Position numbers and translations under genes: made by a program | Notes under the pieces: generated by a model | Seen by the model: the letters and a program-made list of their open reading frames with translations, nothing else | Told to the model about the DNA's origin: nothing | Database searches by the model: none | Shown: one piece after another, positions 21,814-31,291 of the stretch | Layout of the letters: each line of letters opens with the position of its first letter | Numbering within the stretch: the stretch's first letter is position 1 | Assembly: GCA_036873135.1 (NCBI GenBank) | Contig: JAPTYO010000008.1 | Span: 37,642,819 to 37,706,818 of the forward strand | DNA from: Clarkia xantiana subsp. parviflora | Lineage: Eukaryota; Streptophyta; Magnoliopsida; Myrtales; Onagraceae | Reading direction: 5' to 3' | DNA length: 64,000 nt

Positions 21814-24800
21814 GTGAAAATCGGGTCTGCTCTGACTGAGGAGACAGCCCAAAAATTGATTGAGTTGTTGAGGGAGTTCAAGGAGCTGTTTGCCTGGTCC
21901 CCGAGCGATATGCCAGGAATCAGCCCCGATGTGATCGTACACGAGCTGAAGATAGATCCCGCGATCAAGCCTATCACGCAGAAAAGGCGTCCGATGGGCA
22001 CGGACAAGAAGATCGCGATCCAACAGGAGGTGGGCAGGTTGCTCGATGCTGGGTTTATTAAAGAACTTCGATTCCAGACTTGGGTCGCTAATCCAGTACT
22101 GGTGAGGAAGACTAATGGGAAATGGCGGATGTGTGTGGATTTCCGCGACCTAAATAAGGCTTGCCCGAAGGACTGCTACCCACTCCCGAGAATCGACCAG
22201 CTGGTAGATGCCACGTCGGGACATGAGCTGTTGAGCTTCATGGATGCATATTCGGGCTATAACCAGATCAAGATGGCTAAGGAAGACGCTCCTCACACAG
22301 CATTCTATGCAGACAGTGACATCTATCACTACGATGTCATGCCTTTCGGGTTGATCAATGCTGGAGCAACCTACCAGCGGATGGTGAACAAGCTGTTCGG
22401 AGATATGCTTGGGGAGACCATGGAGGCTTACGTGGATGACATGCTGGTGAAATCCAGACAAGCTGGGGATCATGTGCACAACCTGGTCATGGCGTTTGAG
22501 CGGATGAAGCTTCATCAGGTTCACTTAAACCCGACGAAATGCGCCTTCGGAGTCCACTCAGGGAAATTTTTGGGCTTTATGGTGAGTCAGAGAGGAATTG
22601 AGGTGAATCCCGAGAAGCTGAGGGCAATTGAGGAGATGCAGTCTCCGATAAACCATCGGGAGGTGCAAGTACTGAACAGCCGACTAGCTGCAATGAATCG
22701 CTTCCTGTCCAAAGCTAGTGACCGATCAATGCCATTTTTTGAAGTCCTGAGGGCCAACAGGAAGTTTGAGTGGACAGCCAAGTGTGAAGAAGCGTTCCAA
22801 GCACTCAAGCAACACCTTCGCAGCCTCCCGCCGTTGGCGAAACCGGTTCCAGGCGAGCCGCTCTATCTTTACTTGGCTGTTTCTGAATTTGCCAGTAGCT
22901 CTGTGTTAGTGAAGGTTGTCGAGGGTAATCAAGTCCCCGTCTATTATGTAAGCAAGGCGTTTGCCAAGTATGAATTAAATTATTCTGCCGTTGAGAAGTA
23001 TCTCTCTGCGTTGATTATTACTGCTCGGAAGCTAAGGCCTTATTTCCACGCACACGAGATTACTGTGTTGACGAACCAGCCTTTGAAGCATTTTTTGAAC
23101 CGACCAGATGCGTCGGGGAGATTAGTAAAATGGGCAGTAGAGCTTAGTGAGTTTCGCATACACTTTGCTCCGAGAACGGCTATTAAGGGCCAGGCGTTGG
23201 CGGATTTCATAGCGGAATCTACAAACCCCGATCTGGAAGAAGCGGGCCCTGTAGAGGGGGCAACCATAGAGGTCCCGACAGAAGAGCAACCAGAGAGGGC
23301 AGAGCAATCAGAACAGCCAAACGAGGGAAATACCTGGGAGATGTACACGGATGGCTCCTCGAGTTCAGACGGATCAGGAGCAGGCTTTTTGTTAATACCA
23401 CCAGGTGGAGGTGAGCCGCTCCGATATGCCCTGGCTTTAACATTCAAGGCCACAAACAACGAAGCGGAGTATGAGGCTCTTATCACGGGCCTGAAAATTG
23501 CTAAAGGCACTGGAGTCGATCACTTGAGAGTGAAGTGTGACGCAGCTTTAATCGTGAACCAGGTTCAAGGGCGATACGAAGCGAGGAGTCCGATAATGAA
23601 GAAGTACCTGCGCGAGGTACAAGCCCTGAAGGAGAGATTTAAAAGCTTCGATATCGAGGAAATCCCGAGGGAGGAGAACGTAGAGGCAGACGCCCTGAGC
23701 AAATTTGCCCTGGGGGCACCCTCGGAAGAAAATCGGAAGGTGCACTTCTTGGAGAAGGTGATCTTATCGACCATCGACCCGACACAGGTGTGTACCATTG
23801 AGGCAAAACCGGAGGAAGAGCCCACTTGGATGACCCCGATAGTCGCATACCTGACTACGGGGGCAGTCCCCGATGATAAGGTAGTAGCTGACAGGATACG
23901 TCGGATCGCGGCTAATTACGTGATGCTAGACGATCAGCTGTACAAGAAGGGCTGGTTCTCGACTCCGTACTTGAAGTGTGTGGCAGAACCCGATACGAAT
24001 CGAATCTTGAAGGAGGTGCATGAAGGGGTCGCGGCTTGTCATGAAGGAGCCCGATCCATTATGAGGAAAGTGCTGAACTTGGGCTATTATTGGCCTACGA
24101 TGAGCAAGGAAGCGACGGCGTTGGTCCGATCCTGTGACGCGTGCCAGAGGTACGCCCCGAGTATCGTGGCTCCAGCCGCTAATCTGACATCCATCAAGAG
24201 CGCTTGGCCCTTCGCGCAATGGGGCATCGACTTGGTGGGACCTCTTCCACAAACACAAGGTCAATATAAGTATTTACTTGTAGCTATCGATTATTTTTCG
24301 AAATGGATAGAGGCAAAGGCGTTGGCCAGAACGACGGGGAACCAGATCGTCAAGTTCCTCCAGACCCATATTGTGTCCAGATACAGGATTCCTAAGGTGG
24401 TGATCAGCGACAATGGCCCACCGTTTAACGGCTCTCAGGTGAGGGAGTATCTGGAGGAGTTGAACATCGAGCATCAGACAACTTCCGTACGCCATGCTCA
24501 GAAGAACGGTCAGGTGGAATCAACCAACAAAATCGTGATGGATGGCCTGAAGAAGAGGGTCTATGCCTTGAAGGGCAAATGGCTGAACGAACTGGAAAAC
24601 GTGCTTTGGGCTGTTAGAACGACACCCAAACGATCAACGGGGGAGACCCCGTTTGGCCTCATTTATGGCACGGAGGCTGTCGCCCCCGTGGAGGTAGCTG
24701 TGGCGTCCCGTCGGATGAGATATTACGAGCCTCTGACGAATGATGAAATGAGACGTCTGGACTTGGACTTACTCGAAGAGAAGAGGCGGGAAGCCGATGA

Positions 24801-25062
24801 TGTCCAAGCTCGAATGCGTTTGTCGACGGCCAGGTACTACAATCGACGAGTAAAATCCCGACAGTTCTTCGTCGGGGAGTTGGTTTGGCGTCGCAACAAG
24901 TTTACCCTTTTGGATCGAATCAACAAGATGTCACCAAAATGGGAAGGACCTTATAAGATCGTGGGGATGCCAGCTCCAAATGCATACAAATTGGAAGACC
25001 TCGATGGCAGAGTATTGAAGCATTCTTTTAGTGGCGAACACTTGAAGAAACACCATGCTTGA
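21814..25062 (+). CDS. G2 pol: RT, RNase H, second RNase H, integrase
   Basis: This is one open stretch of 1,082 codons with every expected motif; the true reading frame enters from the protease, so the ATG at 21814 is only the first one after the frameshift. RT: VDFRDLNKACPKDCYPLP and the active site YVDDML (about residue 204). The first RNase H follows the RT (LYLAVSEFASSSVLV, then LRPYFHAHEITVLTNQPLKH). A second, archaeal-type RNase H lies at about residues 508-630: YTDGSSSSDGSG (Asp), NNEAEYEAL (Glu), VKCDAALIVNQ (Asp), NVEADALSKFA (Asp). A dual RNase H marks the plant Tat group. Integrase: HHCC finger (HEGVAACHEG to CDACQRY), Asp at 24229, Asp at 24409 and Glu at 24517, giving D,D-35-E. 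No chromodomain is seen at the C-terminus. Likely capable of encoding active enzymes if translated in frame. Confidence 0.95.
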   Translation: MKIGSALTEETAQKLIELLREFKELFAWSPSDMPGISPDVIVHELKIDPAIKPITQKRRPMGTDKKIAIQQEVGRLLDAGFIKELRFQTWVANPVLVRKTNGKWRMCVDFRDLNKACPKDCYPLPRIDQLVDATSGHELLSFMDAYSGYNQIKMAKEDAPHTAFYADSDIYHYDVMPFGLINAGATYQRMVNKLFGDMLGETMEAYVDDMLVKSRQAGDHVHNLVMAFERMKLHQVHLNPTKCAFGVHSGKFLGFMVSQRGIEVNPEKLRAIEEMQSPINHREVQVLNSRLAAMNRFLSKASDRSMPFFEVLRANRKFEWTAKCEEAFQALKQHLRSLPPLAKPVPGEPLYLYLAVSEFASSSVLVKVVEGNQVPVYYVSKAFAKYELNYSAVEKYLSALIITARKLRPYFHAHEITVLTNQPLKHFLNRPDASGRLVKWAVELSEFRIHFAPRTAIKGQALADFIAESTNPDLEEAGPVEGATIEVPTEEQPERAEQSEQPNEGNTWEMYTDGSSSSDGSGAGFLLIPPGGGEPLRYALALTFKATNNEAEYEALITGLKIAKGTGVDHLRVKCDAALIVNQVQGRYEARSPIMKKYLREVQALKERFKSFDIEEIPREENVEADALSKFALGAPSEENRKVHFLEKVILSTIDPTQVCTIEAKPEEEPTWMTPIVAYLTTGAVPDDKVVADRIRRIAANYVMLDDQLYKKGWFSTPYLKCVAEPDTNRILKEVHEGVAACHEGARSIMRKVLNLGYYWPTMSKEATALVRSCDACQRYAPSIVAPAANLTSIKSAWPFAQWGIDLVGPLPQTQGQYKYLLVAIDYFSKWIEAKALARTTGNQIVKFLQTHIVSRYRIPKVVISDNGPPFNGSQVREYLEELNIEHQTTSVRHAQKNGQVESTNKIVMDGLKKRVYALKGKWLNELENVLWAVRTTPKRSTGETPFGLIYGTEAVAPVEVAVASRRMRYYEPLTNDEMRRLDLDLLEEKRREADDVQARMRLSTARYYNRRVKSRQFFVGELVWRRNKFTLLDRINKMSPKWEGPYKIVGMPAPNAYKLEDLDGRVLKHSFSGEHLKKHHA

Positions 25063-27200
25063 TGAAAGTCGCCTTAAGTGGTGCCCGATGAAAGTCGCCT
25101 TAAGTGGTGTCCGATGTAAAATCGCCTTAAGTGGTGTATGCTGTTTATCGTTTAATCCGATGTAAGCCAAATTTGTGCCATCAATGAATAAAGAGGTTGC
25201 TTCCGATCAGAATTATTCTTAGATTTACTCTAAGCATTATAAAGTCGCCTTGAGTGGTGCACGAGAAAAGTCACCTTAAGTGGTGCACGATTCTTAGATT
25301 TATTCTAAGTACTGAAAATTCGCCTTGAGTGGTGCATAAGAATTAAGTTGCCTTAAGTGGCGCAGGTTGAAAAGTCGCCTTAAGTGGTGCACGATATTAA
25401 GTCGCCTTCAGTGGTGCACGATATTAAGTCGCCTTAAGTGGCGCAGGTTGAAAAGTCGCCTTAAGTGGTGCACGATATTAAGTCGCCTTCAGTGGTGCAC
25501 GATATTAAGTCGCCTTAAGTGGCGCAGGTTGAAAAGTCGCCTTAAGTGGTGCACGATGTAAAGTCGCCTTCAGTGGTGCACGATATTAAGTCGCCTTAGG
25601 TGGCGCAAGTTGTAAAGTTGCCTTCAGTGGTGCACGATATTAAGTCGCCTTAAGTGGCACAAGTTGAGAAGTCGCCTTCAGTGGTGCGCGATATTAAGTC
25701 GCCTTCAGTGGTGCACGATATTAAGTCGCCTTAAGTGGCGCAGGTTGAAAAGTCGCCTTAAGTGGTGCACGATGTAAAGTCGCCTTCAGTGGTGCACGAT
25801 ATTAAGTCGCCTTAGGTGGCGCAAGTTGTAAAGTCGCCTTCAGTGGTGTACGATATTAAGTCGCCTTAAGTGGCGCAAGTTGAGAAGTCGCCTTCAGTGG
25901 TGCGCGATATTAAGTCGCCTTCAGTGGTGCACGATATTAAGTCGCCTTAAGTGGCGCAGGTTGAAAATTCGCCTTAAGTGGTGCACGATGTAAAGTCGCC
26001 TTCAGTGGTGCACGATATTAAGTCGCCTTAAGTGGCGCAAGTTGAGAAGTCACCTTCAGTGGTGCACGATATTAAGTCGCCTTCAGTGGTGCACAATATT
26101 AAGTCGCCTTAAGTGGCGCAGGTTGAAAAGTCGCCTTAAGTGGTGCACGATGTAAAGTCGCCTTCAGTGGCGCACGATTTTAAGTCGCCTTAAGTGGCGC
26201 AGGTTGAAAAGTCGCCTTAAGTGGTGCACGATGTAAAGTCGCCTTCAGTGGTGCACGATATTAAGTCGCCTTAGGTGGCGCAAGTTGTAAAGTCGCCTTC
26301 AGTGGTGCACGATATTAAGTCGCCTTCAGTGGTGCACGATATTAAGTCGCCTTAAGTGGTGCAAGTTGAGAAGTCACCTTCAGTGGTGCACGATATTAAG
26401 TCGCCTTCAGTGGTGCACAATATTAAGTCGCCTTAAGTGGCGCAGGTTGAAAAGTCGCCTTAAGTGGTGCACGATGTAAAGTCGCCTTCAGTGGCGCACG
26501 ATATTAAGTCGCCTTAAGTGGCGCAGGTTGAAAAGTCGCCTTAAGGGGTGCACGATGTAAAGTCGCCTTCAGTGGTGCACGATATTAAGTCGCCTTAAGT
26601 GGCGCAAGTTGTAAAGTCGCCTTCAGTGGTGCACGATATTAAGTCGCCTTAAGTGGCGCAAGTTGAGAAGTCGCCTTCAGTGGTGCGCGATATTAAGTCG
26701 CCTTCAGTGGTGCACGATATTAAGTCGCCTTAAGTGGCGCAGGTTGAAAATTCGCCTTAAGTGGTGCACGATGTAAAGTCGCCTTCAGTGGTGCACGATA
26801 TTAAGTCGCCTTAAGTGGCGCAAGTTGAGAAGTCACCTTCAGTGGTGCACGATATTAAGTCGCCTTCAGTGGTGCACAATATTAAGTCGCCTTAAGTGGC
26901 GCAGGTTGAAAAGTCGCCTTAAGTGGTGCACGATGTAAAGTCGCCTTCAGTGGCGCACGATATTAAGTCGCCTTAAGTGGCGCAGGTTGAAAAGTCGCCT
27001 TAAGTGGTGCACGATATTAAGTCGCCTTAAGTGATGCACGAGATTAAGCCGTCTTAAGTGATGCGTGATTCTTGAGCTTATTCTAAGTCTTGGAAAGTTG
27101 CCTTAAGCGGTGCATGATTGTAAGTCGCCTTAAGTGGTGCAAGTTAGTAAATCGTCTTAAGTGATGTACGAAAATATCTTAAGTGTCGAGGTTTCGACTT
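25063..27200 (+). repeat. G2 tandem array, 27-bp unit, higher-order structure
   Basis: About 2.1 kb of roughly 79 units of the type GTCGCCTTAAGTGGTGCAC plus GATATTAA lies between pol and the antisense gene. Variant units (GCGCAGGTTGAAAA, CAGTGG, GATGTAAA) are interspersed. The GGCGCAGGTTG variant occurs at 25521, 25737, 25953, 26115, 26196, 26439, 26520, 26736, 26898 and 26979; all spacings are multiples of 27. Rare variants (TTCGCC after GAAAA, TCACC, GCACAATATT) recur at an offset of exactly 783 bp (29 units). The first about 300 bp and last about 180 bp are more degenerate. There are no unique spacers, so it is not a CRISPR array, and no reading frame is kept open. Confidence 0.95.
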
Positions 27201-27337
27201 AAGAAAGTATAGTAAAGCCACTGGGAGAAGTGCAATGAAAGAATCGGAACTAAGAAAGCCTGATATTAATGGGGCTCGAAGGCCCGATGACTACAAAAGG
27301 AGGAGAATACAAAGATTCTAGCGATGAGCAGTTAGGC
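27201..27337. other. G2 spacer between array and antisense gene
   Basis: Short non-coding stretch after the last degenerate unit. It lies just past the 3' end of the antisense gene and may hold its 3' UTR. No motif is recognised. Confidence 0.4.
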
Positions 27338-27739
27338 CTAATCCTGGTTAGCGGCATCAACGGGAACAGGGTCCGCAAGGTCTAGGGCAGAAGGCTCCAC
27401 TGGGTCAGCCGTTGGAGGATTGGCTATCGGGGTCATGGGATCGAAGAGTTTCCGATCAAGAAGTAGCTCCTCTTCACTCTGAACTTGTGGTATGCATTTC
27501 CGGCCTTGAGCATCGGCTTCTCTGGTGGAACTGATATATCCTTCCCGGAGAGCTGCATCATAAGCAGTGCTGAAAATTTCGTTCAGAACATAGTCGAAGT
27601 TGAAAGGCTTCCTTCCCTCGAAACCAGATCCACCGTCTGAAATCAGCCATTGAAAGGGACGTTAGGTTTTTCCGGAAAATTACAATCAAACTAAGCAAAG
27701 ACGAAGGCGAACAATAGAGAAGAAACCCTTACCTGACAT
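27338..27739 (-). CDS. G2 mini antisense gene, two exons, 101 aa
   Basis: This gene lies opposite to gag-pol at the place of the large antisense gene of G1 and G3. Exon 1 is 27739-27733 (ATGTCAG), donor GTAAGG; the acceptor is GATTTCAG with exon 2 at 27636-27338, giving 306 bases: 101 codons and a TAG, with no internal stop. The splice phase (one base, then AC GGT) is the same as in the large gene. Residues 1-44 match its N-terminus (GRKPFNFDYVLNEI, TAYDAALREGYISST against TAYDAALREGCITST in G3). Residues about 80-101 match its C-terminus (ADPVEPSALDLADPVPVDAA). The Transposase_28-like core, Pro/Ser region and coiled coil are gone; the middle (QSEEELLLDRKLFDP) is acidic and unrecognised. A TATA box lies 135 bp upstream. 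It may be a shortened regulatory protein or a relic. Expression is not shown. Confidence 0.65.
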
Positions 27740-27873
27740 GATAATTGGAGGCTGGAAGAATGAACCTGACATTGCCGGAAAGATGGCCGAAGAAACACTA
27801 AGGTTTCAAGATCAGTTGCAGTAAGCTTTCGAAAATTTGTAGATGATAAGAGGAAACTGTACCCTGGGTGAAG

Positions 27874-27952
27874 TTTTTATAGGCGAAGAGGACAGTCGAA
27901 GGGGCGCTTTAATCTGAACCGTCGAAGTTGAAGCGTTCTAATATGGACCGTT
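27874..27952 (-). promoter_or_regulatory. Putative promoter of the G2 antisense gene
   Basis: The minus strand carries TATAAAAA at 27881-27874, about 135 bp upstream of the ATG at 27739, and CTCAACGGTCC (AACGG complement at 27948-27952) further upstream, followed by a second related motif, CTTCGACGGTTC. Layout matches G1 and G3. Confidence 0.6.
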
Positions 27953-28250
27953 GAGATGAAACGTGCGGGATGGTAGCAGGTGCAATGATGAAATAGCCTG
28001 AAAAGCACTTTTCAGAAAAAGCAGACACAGAGAATCAGGCAGGGGTACTGATGACGTCACTTCATTATCTACTGCATTGGATGACTGGGGAACCGAGGAG
28101 TCCTCTTGGATTTGGCAGATATCCACAAGGCATTGAGGAAACATGAACGAGAAGACTCACACTGGATGACTATGACAAGGGAAAGATCCCCGACTTCGAC
28201 GTCGGAAGGTCGGAAGTTGAAAGACACGACGAACTAAAAGTCCCTCATGT

Positions 28251-28262
28251 CTTGGGGGCAAA
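28251..28262 (+). other. G2 polypurine tract
   Basis: CTTGGGGGCAAA sits directly before the 3' LTR, as in G3. Confidence 0.85.
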
Positions 28263-28977
28263 TGATGGGTTCGACTACAGCTGTTAGGCCCTATTAACGG
28301 TGAGGAAACGGCAAATAGGCCCGGTGGGCCCTAAACGAAGGCCAAGATGGCCCAGGCTAAGGATCCCAACGAAGGAAGTCCGAGGATGAGAGGTCCCGAC
28401 AGAGTCGGACCTGACAGGCGAGCTGAACGCTCCCGACGAGATGCTTCTGAGTAGGCCCCGATGACGAATCCCTGAGAACAATAGGCCCTGTCACGATGAC
28501 GAGGGGCCCCGAGCGGTGACACAACGAGATAACTCTGGAGTCCCCGATGTTAGTCGGGACTCGTTATCAGAGGATAAGGCCGAGATACGCGGGGCGTGGC
28601 CGAGATACGCGGAACGTGGTTAAGATACACAGAGCGTGGCCGAGATACGCGGGGCGTGGCCGAAATAAGCGAGATCATGGCCTAGATAGGGGGGATCACA
28701 CCGAGATATGCGGGATACGGGCTAACCACCCCCAATGGTTCACCAAGTAACTGAGGTATCTCTTCGCCTATAAAAGGGCAAGGGGTCGCCTCAGATCACT
28801 TACGTTGAAATACCTTACTTGAGATTACTGCTTGCCAGTCCGTACGAGATACTCATTTAAGCATCGGAGAGGGATTCTGGGTCACCGCCCGGTCTATCCC
28901 CTCTTGCAGGATTGCGTGGAGCGAAGGAGCTAGGATCGCCATCAAAGACCGTACCGGAGTTCCACCGTGATCCAACA
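28263..28977 (+). repeat. G2 3' LTR
   Basis: This 715-bp LTR is nearly identical to the 5' LTR, with the same ends and TATAAAA at 28769-28775. It is followed by the CCAAT duplication at 28978-28982, and the original stop of the interrupted G1 antisense gene (TAA, 28992-28994) lies just beyond. Confidence 0.95.
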
Positions 28978-28982
28978 CCAAT

Positions 28983-29582
28983 GACCAAGCTTAATGCTTT
29001 ACTTTCGAATCCTTGTAATTTCCTTCTTTTGTCGTGAACCTTTCAGGCCTTTATAATATCAATCTACTTGGTTCCGATTATCGTTGCACCCCTTAAGATG
29101 AATTAACCACGCCACTTAAGGCGATTTGATCATACCACTTAGAGTGATTCGATACGTCACTAAAGAAATTTTACCCACACCACTTAAGGCGATTTAACCA
29201 CGCCACTTAAGGTGATTTAATCACGCCACTTAAGGCGATTTAACCACGCCACTTGAGGCGATTTAATCACGCCACTTAAGGCGATTTAACCACGCCACTT
29301 AATGCGATTTAACCACACCACTTAAGGCGATTTATCCACGCCACTTAAGGCGAAACCACGCCACTTAAGGAGATTTATCCACACCACTAAAGGCGATTTA
29401 TCAACGCCACTTAAGGTGAAACCACACCACTTAAGGTGATTTATCCACACCACTTAAGGCGATTTAGCTACACCACTTAAGGCGATTTAATTGGAAGCAA
29501 CCTCTTTATTCATTGATGGATCAAAACCTGTTTATATCAAATCAAAACGATAAACAACTTGCACCACTAAAGGCGACTAATA
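28983..29582 (-). repeat. G1 tail: end of antisense gene and CCACTTAAGGCG array
   Basis: 28983-28994 is the severed end of the G1 antisense gene (codons for DQA and stop). From about 29085 to 29490 lies an array of about 20-23-bp units, on + as CCACGCCACTTAAGGCGATTTAA, the complement of the CGCCTTAAGTGG core found in G2 and G3. One further unit is at about 29559-29575, beside the pol stop. Confidence 0.85.
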
Positions 29583-30809
29583 TCAGACATGACATTTCTT
29601 CAAGTGTTCACCACTGAAAGAATGCTTCAACACATTGCCATCGAGGTCTTCCAACTTATACGCATTTCGAGCTGGCATCCCCACGACCATATAAGGTCCT
29701 CCCATTTTGGTGACATCTTGTTGATCCGATCCAAAAGGGTAAATTCGTTCCGACGCCAAACCAGTTTCTCGACAAAAAGACTTGACTCGCCGATTGTAAT
29801 ATCGGGTCGTTGCCAAGCGCATCCGAGCCTTGGCCTCCTCGGCATTCCGCCTCTTCTCTTCGACCAAGTCCAAGTTCAGACGCCTCATTTCATCATTCGA
29901 CAGAGGTTCATAATACCTCGTCCGATGGGATGCCACAGCTATTTCAACGGGAGCAACTGCTTCCGTGCCATAAACAAGGCCAAACGGGGTCTCCCTAATC
30001 GATCGTTTGGGTGTTGTTCTAACAGCCCAAAGCACATTTTCCAGCTCGTCCAGCCATTTGCCCTTCAAGGCATGGACTCTCTTCTTCAGGCCATCCATCA
30101 CGATCTTGTTGGCTGACTCCACCTGTCCATTGGTTTGAGCATGATGGACAGAGGCTGTCCGATGCTCAATTTTCTGTTCCTCCAGGTACTCCTTCCACTG
30201 GGCCCCGTTAAACGGAGGGCCGTTATCACTGATCAACACCTTAGGGATCCCATATCTGGATATGACATGGGTCTGGAGGAATTTGAGGACATGATTCCTC
30301 GTTGTCTTGGCCAATGCCTTAGCTTCTATCCACTTCGAGAAATAATCAATAGCCACAATCAAATATCGGCACTGACCTTTTGCAACTGGAAGGGGTCCCA
30401 CCAAATCGATTCCCCATTGCGTGAAGGGCCAAGCACTCTTGATGGACGTCAGATCGGTAGCTGGGGCCGCGATATTCGGGGCGTACCTCTGGCACGCGTC
30501 ACAGGATCGGACTAGCATCGTTGCCTCCTTGTTCATCGAGGGCCAGTAATAGCCCAGGTTCAGCACTTTCCTCACGACGGATCGGGCACCTTCATGACAA
30601 GCCGAGTATCCTTCGTGCACCTCCCTAAGGATCCGATCGGTGTCAGGCTCAGCCACACATTTCAAGTAAGGAGTTAAATACCCCCTTTTATACAACTGAT
30701 TGTCCACCATCACATAATTGGCCGCGATTCGGCGTAATTTGCCAGCTGCTACTTCATCATCATTATCGGGGACTGCCCCCGTAGTCAGGTACGCGGCTAT
30801 CGGGGTCAA
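29583..30809 (-). pseudogene. G1 integrase
   Basis: This minus-strand frame of 408 codons runs to the end of pol (HLKKCHV). It has the HHCC finger (CHEGARSVVRKVLNLGYYWP to CDACQRY) and the D,D-35-E triad in WGIDLVGPLP, ISDNGPPFN and NGQVESANK. It would join the cDNA to the target. The core looks intact, but after RRVKS the frame drops to an altered stretch (FCRETGLASERIYPFGSDQQ) before returning, so two small indels lie near 29700-29780. There is no chromodomain. It is out of frame with the RNase H upstream, so no continuous polyprotein can be made. Confidence 0.88.
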
Positions 30810-31291
30810 GTGGGCTCCTCCGATCCGGTCTCAATGGAACATACCTCCGATTGATCGGTGGTTGACAGGATCACCTTCTCCAAGAAGTGCACCTTCCGAC
30901 TTTCATCGAGGGGTGCCCCCAAGGCGAACTTGCTCAAGGAATCTGCTTCCACATTATCCTCCCTCGGGATCGCCTCAATATCGAAGCTCTTGAAACTCTC
31001 CTTCAAGGTTTGCACCTCACGAAGGTACTTTTTCATCATCGGGCTTTTTACTTCGTACCGCCCCTGGACTTGGTTCACAATCAGGCTAGCGTCACACTTC
31101 ACCTTTAAGTGACCAACTCCCGTTCCTTTGGCAATCTTGAGGCCGGTGATGAGAGCCTCATATTCAGCTTCATTGTTGGTGGCCCTAAATGTCAAGGCCA
31201 AGGCATATCGGAGGGGCTCGCCTCCACCTGGCGGTATCAGTACGAACCCTGCTCCCGATCCTTCTGAATTTGAGGAGCCATCGGTATACAT
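30806..31291 (-). pseudogene. G1 second (archaeal-type) RNase H
   Basis: The minus strand encodes YTDGSSNSEGSG, NNEAEYEAL, VKCDASLIVNQ and NVEADSLSKFA, with the four acidic residues expected of an active RNase H1 fold. It lies between the first RNase H and integrase, as in Tat-type elements. It is separated from the RT part by a frameshift at about 31290 and overlaps the integrase frame by a few bases. Confidence 0.85.

Larger units (their letters stand above)
18704..28977 (+). mobile_element. Ty3/gypsy (Tat-type) element G2
   Basis: G2 is a complete plus-strand element of 10,274 bp with LTRs of 716 and 715 bp (18704-19419 and 28263-28977), a CCAAT duplication (18699-18703 and 28978-28982), PBS 19420-19437 and PPT 28251-28262. 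The LTR pair differs at only about a dozen or so sites by eye (near 2%), so it is the youngest member of the nest. Its LTR is distinct from that of G1 and G3, so it is a second subfamily. Gag-pol is almost intact, with two compensating frameshifts. It carries a 2.1-kb array of 27-bp units and a shortened antisense gene. It lies in the last codons of the G1 antisense gene. Confidence 0.95.

Noticed and set aside
25367..25561. Protein made of nine-residue repeats encoded by the array
   Set aside because: The frame is open only because the unit is 27 bp; it closes as soon as variant units occur and has no conserved start.
25063..27200. CRISPR array
   Set aside because: Units are adjacent with no unique spacers, the context is a plant retrotransposon, and there are no cas genes.
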